Positions 46,690-54,734 are shown, counted from the stretch's first letter. The stretch is 64,000 nt of DNA from Dankookia rubra (GCF_004355005.1 NZ_SMSJ01000029.1:1-64000); one strand, 5' to 3'. Notes: a model not told the origin generated them from the letters alone. Program-made: numbers and translations.

Positions 46690-47769
46690 TCAGGCAACCA
46701 TCCGCCCGGCATTCTGCTCGGCCAGGATCGGCCGCACCAGCCGCCCGAAGCGCTCCGCCTCCTCGTCGTGCAGGTAGCCCGAGAGGCAGAAGCTGTGGCA
46801 GCCGACGTCGATGAAGCGCTGCAGCACCGCGGCGCATTGCGCGGGGTCGCCGACCACCGCGACCCCGGCGCCCTGGCGCACCCGCGCCAGCCCCGCCCAA
46901 AGGTTCGGCGCGATCAGCCCACCGGTTTCCGCCAGCAGCGCCTGCACCCGCTGGTTCGCCACCGAATTCGCCACGTTCGCCCTGACCGCGGCGCTGCGCG
47001 CCTCGCCGACGCCGCGCACCAGGCGGTCGGCGGCCTCCCAGGCCTCGGCCTCGGTCTCGCGGCAGATGATCTGCAGCCGCATGCCGAAGCCCAAGCGCTC
47101 CTCCCGCCCGTGGTCGCGGGCCAGGGCGCGGATCTCGGCGATCTGGCCGGCGACCGTCTCCGGCCGGTCGCCCCAGAACAGGTGCACGTCGGCATGCCGC
47201 GCCGAGATCGCCCAGGCCTGGGCGCTGCCGCCGCCGAGGTAGAAGCGCGGATGCGGCTGCTGGAAGGGCGGCGGGATCACGCGCGCGCCGCGCAGGGTGT
47301 GGAAGGCGCCGTCCCAGTCGAGCGGCCGGCGCGCGGTCCAGAGCGCCTTCATGATGGCGACCTCCTCCGCCATCAGGGCGTAGCGGTCCTCCTTGCCGTA
47401 GCGGATCCCGTCGGCGGCGTTCTCCGCCTCCGACTGCCCGGCGATCAGGTTCACCGCGATGCGGCCGCCGGTGAGCTGGTCGAAGGTCGTGACCATCTTC
47501 GCCAGCATCACCGGGTTCACGTAGCCCGGCCGGGCCGCGACCAGCATGCGGATCGAGGCGGACCGTCCCGCCATGAAGGCGGTGGTGACCCAGGCCTCCC
47601 AGCAGGGGACGGCGACGGGGACCAGCATGTATTCGAATCCCGCCGCCTCGGCCGCGGCCACCACGCGGTCGAACATCGGGGTGCCGGCCGGGACCACGTC
47701 GGTCCCTTCGGCATAGCTGAGGGTGTCGCCGTTGCTCGGCAGGTACCAGCCGAATTCCAGCGGTCGCAT
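46690..47769 (-). CDS. LLM-class flavin monooxygenase, SsuD-like
   Basis: Bacterial luciferase-like FMNH2-dependent monooxygenase; closest in pattern to alkanesulfonate monooxygenase SsuD. The 359-residue product has LEFGWYLPSNGDT at the N terminus, FEYMLVPVAVPCWEAWVTTA, GRIAVNLIAGQSEAENAADG with the flavin-site residues, RFYLGGGSAQAWAISARHAD, and a C-terminal GCHSFCLSGYLHDEEAERFG. ATG 47769 has GGAGAG upstream; the open frame continues to 47853 without support. No SsuE reductase or sulfonate transporter is next to it, so the substrate (sulfonate, sulfone or other) is open. Confidence 0.86.
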   Translation of the reverse strand: MRPLEFGWYLPSNGDTLSYAEGTDVVPAGTPMFDRVVAAAEAAGFEYMLVPVAVPCWEAWVTTAFMAGRSASIRMLVAARPGYVNPVMLAKMVTTFDQLTGGRIAVNLIAGQSEAENAADGIRYGKEDRYALMAEEVAIMKALWTARRPLDWDGAFHTLRGARVIPPPFQQPHPRFYLGGGSAQAWAISARHADVHLFWGDRPETVAGQIAEIRALARDHGREERLGFGMRLQIICRETEAEAWEAADRLVRGVGEARSAAVRANVANSVANQRVQALLAETGGLIAPNLWAGLARVRQGAGVAVVGDPAQCAAVLQRFIDVGCHSFCLSGYLHDEEAERFGRLVRPILAEQNAGRMVA

Positions 47770-47930
47770 GGGCTCTCCGTCGTGCTGCTCGGCGGCATCC
47801 TGCGCGGCGGCGGCGCCCGGCGCCAGCCGTTCGGCGCCTGTGCCGGCACGCACAGAAAATGCGACGGGCGAAAGATAATAGTCCGCCCATCGGCAGGGCC
47901 ATCCCGGCCCCCGGTGGAGGAGAGACGATC

Positions 47931-48266
47931 ATGATGCACAAGCTGAGTCCTGTCCTGGCGCTGGGCGCGCTGCTCGGCCTGGCCCAGGCCGCCGCGGCGC
48001 ACGAGATGCAGGTCCTGCAGGGCGGCGAGAGCTTCGAGGTGCGGTGGACCGGCGGGGCGCGCGACAACCTGGCCGGCGGCGGCATCGCCACGCTGCAGGG
48101 CGGCGGCGACGACGGCAGCGCGACCTACGCGCCGCGCAGCACCCAGGGCCAGTCGGCCTTCGCCACGCTGCAGGGCGGCGGCGACGACCGCACCCTGACC
48201 CGCAGCCCGGCCGAGGCGCGCGCCAGCATGCTGGCGCAGCGGGACATCGCACCAAGCCGCCGCTGA
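47931..48266 (+). CDS. Small secreted protein with LQGG repeats
   Basis: Unrecognised 111-residue exported protein. A Sec signal peptide (MMHKLSPVLALGALLGLAQAAAAHE) is followed by three copies of an LQGG-containing unit spaced 25-26 residues: VLQGGESFEVRW, ATLQGGGDDGSATYA and ATLQGGGDDRTLTRS. The last two are encoded by 29 identical bases (48085-48113 and 48160-48188). The ATG at 47931 (or 47934) follows GGAGGAG. It is divergent from the flavin monooxygenase. Function unknown; it looks like a small periplasmic or surface repeat protein. Confidence 0.65.
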   Translation: MMHKLSPVLALGALLGLAQAAAAHEMQVLQGGESFEVRWTGGARDNLAGGGIATLQGGGDDGSATYAPRSTQGQSAFATLQGGGDDRTLTRSPAEARASMLAQRDIAPSRR

Positions 48267-48984
48267 CCCGGCGATGCGGGCGAAGCCACGGGGCGGCGCC
48301 GGGGACGGCGCCGCCCCGTCCTGCGTCGGGGCCACGGTTGCGGCACGGCGCGAGCTGCCGCCATCCGAAGGCGCCGGGCCGGGGAGGCCGCCGATCGCCC
48401 CCGGCCGGATCGCCCTCATCCAGGACGGCGTCCCCGAGGTGGTGCCGATCGCGGCGGCCGCTGGCGGGCTGTCCTGTGACCGGCGCTTCGAGATCGCCCC
48501 GACCGCCCCGCCGCTCCGCGCCCGCGCCGATGGCGACATGCGGCTTTCCGGTGGCGGGGCTGGCCCGGCCGGAGAGGCTCGTCCCGCCGGCACAGGCGCT
48601 GAACCGGCAGCATGCCGGCGGCGGGGGCGCAGCACGGCCCGGTCGGCGCGGCCGCGCCCAGGGGGATGCCGGGGCAGGGGCCGGGAAAGGGCGTCACGCC
48701 GGAAGCTGCCGCAGCCCGGGCCGCTGTTGCCCGAGGCGAAGCCGGGGGCGGCCTGGCGCCTAGCCCGCCGCAACGATTCCTGGCGTTTCCCGGCGGGTCG
48801 TGGCAGGCTGCCGCCGTCAGCGGCGCAGCCGTGCCCGCCCGCCCCGCCCCGCCGGGCCGCGCTTCAATTCCTCAAGTCCTGAAGTCCAAAGCCGGCGCGG
48901 CGCGAAACCGGCGCCCAGCCTGGCCGGCCGCGGATCAGGGCCGGATCGGCCTCAAGCGGATTGGTGGGAATTGAGCGGAATTGT
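48267..48984. other. Gene-free region between convergent genes
   Basis: About 720 bases between the secreted repeat protein and the end of pdxJ. Open frames in several phases (for example 48274-48882 and 48612-48974, plus strand) are Pro/Arg/Gly-rich, without recognisable domains or ribosome sites. Near 48950-48985 there is a run of GGAATTG-containing direct repeats (48968-48984), AT-richer than the surroundings. The stretch could be a decayed gene; nothing firm can be said. Confidence 0.55.
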
Positions 48985-49014
48985 GGGGTTTAGGCGCCTC
49001 AGATCCTAAACCCC
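48985..49014 (-). terminator. Terminator at the end of pdxJ
   Basis: Perfect 10-bp stem GGGGTTTAGG/CCTAAACCCC (48985-48994 and 49005-49014) with a 10-base loop, overlapping the pdxJ stop codon (49006-49008). The stem contains AT pairs, unlike the GC-only hairpins elsewhere. Confidence 0.65.
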
Positions 49015-49731
49015 GCCCCGTTCGGCCGCGATCAGCGCCTTGAAGCGCCGCACCACCGCGGGCAGGCCCTCGAGGACGCTCTGGCCGATCAGGAAATGGC
49101 CGATGCTGACCTCGGAGACCTCGGGCATGGCGGCGATGGCGCCGACGGTGTCGTAGGTCAGGCCGTGCCCGGCATGGCACTGCAGCCCGGCGGCGGCGGC
49201 GGCCGCGGCGCCGGCCCTGAGCCGTGCCAGGATCGGCGGGCGGTCGGCGGCCGGCGCATCGGCATAGGTGCCGGTGTGCAGCTCGATCGCCTGGGCGCCG
49301 ATGCGGGCGGCGGCCTCGATCTGCCGCGGGTCGGCCTCGATGAAGATGGAGACCTCGATCCCCGCGCCCGCCAGGCGCCGCACCGCCTCGGCCAGGTGCG
49401 GCCCGGCGGCGATGACGTCGAGCCCGCCCTCGGTGGTCAGTTCCTGGCGCTTCTCCGGCACCAGGCAGCAGGCGGGCGGGCGGAGCCGCGTGGCGATGCC
49501 GACCATCTCCTCGGTCGCCGCCATCTCGAAGTTGAGGCGGGCCTCGACCTCGGCGGCGACGCGGTGCAGGTCCTGGTCGCGGACATGCCGGCGGTCCTCC
49601 CGCAGGTGCATGGTGATGCCGTCGGCGCCGGCCGCCATGGCGATGCGGGCGGCCTCGACCGGATCGGGAAAGCTGCCGCCGCGGGCGTTCCGCAGGGTCG
49701 CCACATGATCGATGTTCACGGAAAGGCGCAT
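49006..49731 (-). CDS. pdxJ: Pyridoxine 5'-phosphate synthase PdxJ
   Basis: Condenses 1-deoxyxylulose 5-phosphate with the 3-amino-2-oxopropyl phosphate product of PdxA to form pyridoxine 5'-phosphate. The 241-residue TIM barrel has the family start MRLSVNIDHVATLRNARGG, the DGITMHLREDRRHVRDQDL loop, CLVPEKRQELTTEGGLDV, HTGTYADAP and CHAGHGLTYDTV. Length is normal. It follows pdxA by 58 bases on the minus strand, so the two consecutive B6 enzymes are likely cotranscribed. ATG 49731 has GGAAC upstream. Confidence 0.96.
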   Translation of the reverse strand: MRLSVNIDHVATLRNARGGSFPDPVEAARIAMAAGADGITMHLREDRRHVRDQDLHRVAAEVEARLNFEMAATEEMVGIATRLRPPACCLVPEKRQELTTEGGLDVIAAGPHLAEAVRRLAGAGIEVSIFIEADPRQIEAAARIGAQAIELHTGTYADAPAADRPPILARLRAGAAAAAAAGLQCHAGHGLTYDTVGAIAAMPEVSEVSIGHFLIGQSVLEGLPAVVRRFKALIAAERGGV

Positions 49732-49789
49732 CGGGCGTGTTCCTGAAAAAGCCAGCCGGTTCAGACCCCCGCGCCATCCGGCGTTGCGG

Positions 49790-50773
49790 TCATCGGATGG
49801 CCTTGCTGCGATGGGCCGCGATCTCGGCGGCGAGGCGGATGGCGGCGACCAGGCTGCCGGGATGGGCCACGCCCCGGCCGGAGATGTCGAGCGCGGTGCC
49901 GTGGTCCGGGCTGGTGCGGACGATCGAGAGGCCGAGCGTCACGTTCACCCCGCCGGTCATGTCGAGCGTCTTGATCGGGATCAGCGCCTGGTCGTGGTAG
50001 AGGCCGAGCGCCACGTCGTAGCCCGGCCGCGCCTTGGCGGTGAACATGGTATCGGGCGGGACGGGGCCGCGGGCGTCGATCCCCTCGGCGCGCAGCGCGG
50101 CGACCGCCGGGGCGACGATGTCGCGGTCCTCGGTGCCGATGGTCCCGTCCTCGCCCGCATGCGGGTTGAGCCCGGCGATGGCGAGCCGCGGCGCGGCGAT
50201 GCCGAAGTCGCGGCGGAGCCCGGCGGCGGTGAGGCGGGCGCATTCGACGATCAGGTCGGGGGTGAGGCGGGCGATGGCCTGGCGCAGCGGCTCGTGGATC
50301 GTCACCGGCACGACGCGCAGCTCGGGGCAGGCGAGCAGCATGACCGGCGGCACGCCGGTGCCGGCGATCTCGGCGAGGTACTCGGTATGGCCGGGATGGG
50401 CGAAGCCGGCGGCGTAGAGCGCGGATTTCTGGATGGGATTGGTCACGATGCCCGCGGCGCGGCCGGCCTTGGCCAGCGCCACGGCCTCGTCGATCGCGGC
50501 GATGACGGCCGGGGCATTGGCGGGGTCGAGCCGGCCGGGGACGGATCGGGCGGGCAGCGGCCGGTGCAGCACGGGCAGCGCCCCGGCGAAGGCGGCGGCG
50601 GCCTGCTCGGGGTGCTCGATCCGCCGGACCGGCGCGCCGGAAAGCCGCTCGGCGTCGTCGATCAGGAAGAAGCCCGGACCGGTCTGGCGCAACTGGTGCC
50701 AGGCCTTGATGGCGATCTCGCCGCCGACGCCGGCGGGTTCGCCCATGGTAAGCGCGAGGGGGGCTTGGCTCAT
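49790..50773 (-). CDS. pdxA: 4-hydroxythreonine-4-phosphate dehydrogenase PdxA
   Basis: NAD-dependent metal enzyme of vitamin B6 synthesis that oxidises 4-phosphohydroxythreonine. The 327-residue product begins with the family motif LALTMGEPAGVGGEIAIKAW, has TNPIQKSALYAAGFAHPGHT with a metal-ligand His, AGLNPHAGEDGTIGTED, MFTAKARPGYDVALGLYHDQ and the C-terminal GLSIVRTSPDHGTALDISG. Complete and of normal length. The ATG at 50773 has no Shine-Dalgarno sequence but a -10-like hexamer six bases upstream, so a leaderless message is predicted. pdxJ follows it. Confidence 0.96.
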   Translation of the reverse strand: MSQAPLALTMGEPAGVGGEIAIKAWHQLRQTGPGFFLIDDAERLSGAPVRRIEHPEQAAAAFAGALPVLHRPLPARSVPGRLDPANAPAVIAAIDEAVALAKAGRAAGIVTNPIQKSALYAAGFAHPGHTEYLAEIAGTGVPPVMLLACPELRVVPVTIHEPLRQAIARLTPDLIVECARLTAAGLRRDFGIAAPRLAIAGLNPHAGEDGTIGTEDRDIVAPAVAALRAEGIDARGPVPPDTMFTAKARPGYDVALGLYHDQALIPIKTLDMTGGVNVTLGLSIVRTSPDHGTALDISGRGVAHPGSLVAAIRLAAEIAAHRSKAIR

Positions 50774-50779
50774 GCAGGG

Positions 50780-50807
50780 GATGTAGTCCCGGCCGTGCCG
50801 CCGGCAA
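50780..50807 (-). promoter_or_regulatory. pdxAJ promoter, predicted leaderless
   Basis: Minus strand: TTGCCG (50807-50802), 16-base spacer, TACATC (50785-50780), then six bases to the pdxA ATG at 50773. No ribosome site in the gap. Confidence 0.45.
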
Positions 50808-50819
50808 ACCCACAGACTT

Positions 50820-50857
50820 GGAAGGGGGAGCGGGGGGATACCTCGCCCCGGCCTTCC
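50820..50857 (-). repeat. Intergenic GC-rich hairpin, family member 7
   Basis: Outer arms GGAAGG/CCTTCC (50820-50825 and 50852-50857) and inner CGGGG/CCCCG (50831-50835 and 50846-50850). On the minus strand it reads GGCCGGGGCGAGGTATCC, sharing the GGTATCC core with member 5. It lies just after the lectin-like gene stop and before the pdxA promoter. Confidence 0.55.
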
Positions 50858-50864
50858 TTCCCGG

Positions 50865-51515
50865 TCAGTCCGCCGCGAAGCAATAGACGAGCCCGGCCCC
50901 GCCGGTCGCCTTCAGCGCGTCCATGTTGCAGGCGCGCGAGGGGTGGGAGGTGTTCCAGGACTTCATCGGCGGCGAGTCGTTCAGCCCGATCCGGTCGGCA
51001 TGGCCGAGCATGGCGTTGCCGGCATCGCCGCTGGTCCAGTTGGCGCAGGTGCGGTCCTCGCCCGGCGGGAAGGCGGTGCCGTCGGCCTGCGAGCCCGTCA
51101 GGATGTCGTGCATGTTCGGCGTGTCGCCGCGGCCGTTGACGACGGTGCCCTTCTCGGTCAGCGCGGTCTGCTTGGTCAGGCCGGCGGCGCCCTCGTGCAG
51201 GTCGGCCAGGTCCTTGGCGACCACCTCGCCCTTGGCATTGCGCCATGGCCCCTTGCCGATCCGGTCGCGGGCATTCACCGCATTCGCGCCCTGGGTGCTG
51301 AGATAGGCGCGCCAGGTGTGGTTGCCGGCGCCGACGGCGGTGGCCAGCGCCTTGCAGTGCGCATCGGCGCCGGCGAGGCCGCCGAGGTCGCCGCCCTTGC
51401 CGGGATTGGTGCTGGTGACGAAGAAGGTCATCTGCTGCGGGTTGGCCGGCTGCGCCGCGGCGAGGCCCGGCGCGAGGGCCAGCGCGGCGAGGGCCGCGAG
51501 GGTGATGCTCTTCAT
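50865..51515 (-). CDS. Secreted lectin/endostatin-like protein
   Basis: Exported 216-residue protein with a Sec signal peptide (residues 1-21, MKSITLAALAALALAPGLAAA). The mature part resembles the C-type-lectin-like/endostatin fold annotated in many proteobacteria: TFFVTSTNPGKGGDLGGLAG, ADAHCKALATAVGAGNHTWR, AYLSTQ, DRTCANWTSGD, HADRIGL and a final SRACNMDALKATGGAGLVYC with conserved Cys residues. ATG 51515 has GGGAGGA upstream. It may bind glycans or the envelope; no enzymatic motif is seen. It stands alone upstream of pdxA with a hairpin between them. Confidence 0.7.
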   Translation of the reverse strand: MKSITLAALAALALAPGLAAAQPANPQQMTFFVTSTNPGKGGDLGGLAGADAHCKALATAVGAGNHTWRAYLSTQGANAVNARDRIGKGPWRNAKGEVVAKDLADLHEGAAGLTKQTALTEKGTVVNGRGDTPNMHDILTGSQADGTAFPPGEDRTCANWTSGDAGNAMLGHADRIGLNDSPPMKSWNTSHPSRACNMDALKATGGAGLVYCFAAD

Positions 51516-51635
51516 TGTCGTCCTCCCTTGGACCGGCAGCCCGGCAGGGGCGGGCCGTCGTTACACTGCGACCCTATCACGGGCGGCTTGCGGCGGCGCA
51601 ATCCCCCTGGCCTCGCGGTTGGGCTAGGAAGCGGC

Positions 51636-52367
51636 ATGCTCGCGGATTGCCTGCACGACCTGGCCGCACTCGGCCCCGGTGGATTGCCGGCGCTGCTCGG
51701 TGCCCTCTTCCTCGCCGGCCTGGCGGGCGGCGCCACCCATTGCTCGACCATGTGCGCGCCCTTCGTGCTGGCCCAGGCCGCGACCGGCGTGGGGGCGGGC
51801 GGCGGGCGGCTGCGGCGGCTGGCCGGGGCGGCGCTGCTGCCCTACCAGGCCGGCCGGATGCTCGGCTATGGCACGCTGGGCGCGGTCGCGGGCGGCGCGG
51901 CGGGGCTGGTGACGCTGGCGAGCGGGCTGCGCTGGACCCTGGCCGCGCTGCTGCTGCTGGCGGCGCTGCTGATGCTGGCGCAGGCCTCGAAGCGGCTCGG
52001 CGGCTGGGTGCCGCGGCTTGGCCTGGCCTCGCCGCGGCTGCCGCGGGCGATCGAGCACAGGGTCGGCGCGCTGCTGGCGGACCCGACGGGGTGGCGCGGG
52101 GTGCTGCTCGGGGTGCTGCTCTCGGCGCTGCCCTGCGGCCTGCTCTACGCGGCGCTGGCGGCTGCGGCGGCGGGCGGCAGCGCGCTGGCCGGGGGGCTCG
52201 GGATGATGGCCTTCGTGCTCGGGACGGTGCCGGCGCTGGCCGGCGTGGCGCTGCTCGGGCGGTTCTTCGCGCGCCGGCAAGGCCGCTGGACGCGGGTGGC
52301 GGGCGGGGCGCTGTTTGCCCTGAACGGGATGGTGCTGCTGGCCATGGCGGCGCGGCTGGTGGCCTGA
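51636..52367 (+). CDS. TauE/SafE-like membrane protein (DsbD-type transporter fold)
   Basis: A 243-residue inner-membrane protein of the sulfite exporter TauE/SafE family, in the subgroup often linked to cbb3 oxidase and copper handling. About six hydrophobic segments are visible; the first contains GGATHCSTMCAPFVLAQA with a Cys/His pair that is typical of the subgroup and suggests metal or thiol chemistry. A second Cys/Pro motif is SALPCGLLYAAL. ATG 51636 has GGAAG close upstream. It lies about 3 kb before ccoN on the same strand and could help copper delivery or assembly, an inference from family and context. Confidence 0.8.
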   Translation: MLADCLHDLAALGPGGLPALLGALFLAGLAGGATHCSTMCAPFVLAQAATGVGAGGGRLRRLAGAALLPYQAGRMLGYGTLGAVAGGAAGLVTLASGLRWTLAALLLLAALLMLAQASKRLGGWVPRLGLASPRLPRAIEHRVGALLADPTGWRGVLLGVLLSALPCGLLYAALAAAAAGGSALAGGLGMMAFVLGTVPALAGVALLGRFFARRQGRWTRVAGGALFALNGMVLLAMAARLVA

Positions 52368-52471
52368 TCCGGGGCCGGGACGCGTCGCGCGGCAGGCGAC
52401 GCCGTCCCATGGTTTGCCGGATATTTACCGTTCGTCTCGCATTCTGGGATTGTCCCAGGAGGTGAGGCCGC

Positions 52472-53737
52472 ATGCCGCGTGCATTGGTGGTGTCGGGGGT
52501 GCTGCCCGCCACCATGGTGGAGAACAGCCGCCCCGGGGATTGGGCGGCGACCCTGTCCCTCGGCGGAGACCTCGCGGGGCTGACCGGCGTCGAGCTGCTC
52601 GGCTGCGACGCGCTGAGCTTCGGCGCCAGCCTGCTGCCGGGGTTGGACGCGGTGCGGATCATCCCGGGCGCGATGGTCGACTTCGAATCGCTCGCCGGCC
52701 CGGTGCTCAACGTCTCGCTGCGCCTCAGCTTCGCCGATGGCAGCACCTGGGACGACCCGGTCACCCGCAGCGTCTCGGTGCTGGACGTCGACGACACCGC
52801 GCCGACCGGCCTCACCTTCGCCAGCGGCGGCACGGTGGTGGCGGGGGCGATCGGCGCGGCGATCGGCCGGCTGGCGGTCGCCGACCCCGACACCCTCGCC
52901 GGCTTCCGCTTCAGCGTCGGCCCGGATGACGACTGGCGGTTCGAGGTGGTGGACGGGGTGCTGAAGCTGCGCGAGGGCATCAGCCTCGGGCTCGACGACA
53001 TGCCGCAGCGGCCGCTGATCGTCGAGGTCTCCGACGGCCACCAGTCGGCCGCCTTCCTGCTGCCGGTCGCCGTGGTCGACCCGGATGCCCGCCTGGCCGA
53101 CCTGCCGCCGGGGGCGACGCGCGGCGGCTTCGGCCTGGTGGAGGCCGGGGCGGTGCTGGCGCTGCGCGAGAGCCGCGACCTGGCGCAGTTGGATGCGCTG
53201 GCAAGCGGGGAACGGCTGCTGACCCTGCAGGAGGGCACCCAGGTCGTGCTGCCCGCGGTGCAGCGGGTGCAGTTCGTCGACGGCTTCCAGGATGTCGGCG
53301 CCGGCAGCACCGGCGTGCAGGCGGCGGCGCTGGTCCAGGCGCTGGGCAGCCAGGCGGCGGAGCCGCGGGCGCTGGCCGGGCTGGTGGCGCGGGCCGAGGC
53401 GGGGGTTGCCTGGACCGACATCGCGGCGGGGCTGGGGGGGCTCGGGGGCACCGACGCGGATGCGGTCGGCACGCTTTATCGCAATGCGCTCGGCCGCGAC
53501 CCCGGCGAGGCCGAACTGGCGACGCAGCTCGGCCGGCTGGCGGCGGGGGTCAGCCGGGCGCAGCTGGCGGTGGATCTGGCGCTCGGCGCGGAGTCGCTCG
53601 GCCACCAGCCGGAAGGCGGGGTCTGGGTGGCGGATGCGCTCGGCACCGACGGCGCCTGGCGGGCCGGGACGGGCGGGCCGTCCGGCCCGGCCACGCCGCC
53701 GCCGGCGGCGGCGACGGACCAGGTCTGGCTGTTCTAG
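52472..53737 (+). CDS. DUF4214-containing, cadherin-like acidic protein
   Basis: A 421-residue acidic protein of unclear role. The N-terminal half has beta-sandwich, cadherin-like features (TPTGLTFASG-like starts, VADPDTLAGFRFSVGPDDDW, VLDVDDTAPTG); residues about 330-375 (VGTLYRNALGRDPGEAELAT, GVSRAQLAVDLALGAES) match the DUF4214 pattern found in secreted and surface proteins of alphaproteobacteria. There is no Sec signal. The C-terminal end is Ala/Pro-rich and finishes DQVWLF, reminiscent of hydrophobic tails of type I secreted proteins, though no RTX repeats are present. ATG 52472 has GGAGGTGAGG upstream. Confidence 0.7.
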   Translation: MPRALVVSGVLPATMVENSRPGDWAATLSLGGDLAGLTGVELLGCDALSFGASLLPGLDAVRIIPGAMVDFESLAGPVLNVSLRLSFADGSTWDDPVTRSVSVLDVDDTAPTGLTFASGGTVVAGAIGAAIGRLAVADPDTLAGFRFSVGPDDDWRFEVVDGVLKLREGISLGLDDMPQRPLIVEVSDGHQSAAFLLPVAVVDPDARLADLPPGATRGGFGLVEAGAVLALRESRDLAQLDALASGERLLTLQEGTQVVLPAVQRVQFVDGFQDVGAGSTGVQAAALVQALGSQAAEPRALAGLVARAEAGVAWTDIAAGLGGLGGTDADAVGTLYRNALGRDPGEAELATQLGRLAAGVSRAQLAVDLALGAESLGHQPEGGVWVADALGTDGAWRAGTGGPSGPATPPPAAATDQVWLF

Positions 53738-53764
53738 CCGCCGCCGCGCCGCGGCCTCCGGGCG

Positions 53765-54547
53765 CTAGCGCAGCACCACGTCGCGGTAGGCATGCCAGGT
53801 CGCATGCCCGACCAGCGGAAAGACCAGCACCAGTCCGAGGTAGAAGGGCACCAGCGCCAGCCCGGTGAAGAGCACGATCAGCCCGGCCCAGAGCAGCATC
53901 GGCTTCCAGTTCTCCAGCACCGCCTGGATCGAGACCGTGATCGCCTCTAGCGCCGAGATCTCGCGGTCGACCAGCATCGGGATCGACACGGCCGAGACCG
54001 CGAAGCTGGCGGCGGCGAGGATGCAGCCGAAGCCGGTGCCGATCACGAGGAAGGGCAGCAGCTGGCCGGAGTTCAGCATCGCATGCGGCAGCCGCTCGAG
54101 GCTCGGGATCCCGCTCATGCCGAAGAACAGCATGAAGAGCAGCCCGGCGATGCGCACCCAGAACAGGTGCAGGACCAGCAGCACCACGCCGATGAAGGCG
54201 ATCTGCCCGCCGTTGCGGCGGAACGGCGCGAGCATGTCGGCCAAGGTCGGCGCCTGGCCCTGCTCGCGCAGCCGGCTCGCCTCATAGAGCCCGGCGGCGA
54301 CCAGGGGGCCGATCAGGAAGAAGCCGGAGGTGGCCGGCAGGATGGCCCAGAGCGTCCCCGCCTCGAACAGCAGCAGCGACACGACCCAGCCGGCGAGGCA
54401 GACGGCGCCGCCATAGGCCAGCGCGATCGGCCTGGCCGCCAGCATGTCCTGCCAGCCCGCCGTCAGCCAGACCCATGGACGGTCGGTCGCCACCGGGCGG
54501 ACGCGCGGCGCCGGCTGACCGGTGGTCGGAATGGTGTCTGTCGTCAT
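53765..54547 (-). CDS. DUF2189-family membrane protein
   Basis: A 260-residue inner-membrane protein of the DUF2189 family with five to six membrane helices: IALAYGGAVCLAGWVVSLLL, FFLIGPLVAAGLYEASRL, IAFIGVVLLVLHLFWVRIAG, FLVIGTGFGCILAAASFAVS and LLWAGLIVLFTGLALVPFYL. ATG 54547 has GGGAGGGAAG upstream; the frame is open further upstream without support. It is divergent from ccoN and shares the FNR box at 54624-54637, with a TATA-like stretch on its own strand near 54590-54597. Function unknown; a role in low-oxygen respiration is inferred from that shared site. Confidence 0.85.
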   Translation of the reverse strand: MTTDTIPTTGQPAPRVRPVATDRPWVWLTAGWQDMLAARPIALAYGGAVCLAGWVVSLLLFEAGTLWAILPATSGFFLIGPLVAAGLYEASRLREQGQAPTLADMLAPFRRNGGQIAFIGVVLLVLHLFWVRIAGLLFMLFFGMSGIPSLERLPHAMLNSGQLLPFLVIGTGFGCILAAASFAVSAVSIPMLVDREISALEAITVSIQAVLENWKPMLLWAGLIVLFTGLALVPFYLGLVLVFPLVGHATWHAYRDVVLR

Positions 54548-54623
54548 GGCTTCCCTCCCCGCGGGCCACCGCCCAAGGGTGCGTGTCGATATACCAGCAT
54601 GACGGTTTTCCGCCCACGCATGC

Positions 54624-54637
54624 TTGATCCGGATCAA
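54624..54637. promoter_or_regulatory. Perfect FNR/Anr/FixK box
   Basis: TTGATCCGGATCAA matches the TTGAT-N4-ATCAA consensus at every fixed base and is a perfect palindrome. It lies between the DUF2189 gene (ATG 54547, minus) and ccoN (ATG 54735, plus), at distances suited to control both. It predicts activation under low oxygen by an FNR/FixK-type regulator not encoded in the window. Confidence 0.88.
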
Positions 54638-54734
54638 GGACGCGGATGGCATTTCCGGGCGATCTGCCGCGACGCGCGGCGTGGCGGACCTTCCCGCCAG
54701 CCTCCCCGCCGCGCCCTTAGGGGAGATCAGCTTC

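Noticed and set aside
48274-48974. Candidate genes in the gap before pdxJ, including a short stretch RIALIQDGVPEVVPI faintly like DUF2252 proteins
   Set aside because: The match is too short, breaks into unrelated low-complexity sequence, and has no ribosome site; a degraded gene cannot be shown.
54624-54734. Upstream ATG start for ccoN
   Set aside because: The extension would be coded across a perfect FNR box and has no similarity to CcoN N termini; a ribosome site precedes ATG 54735.
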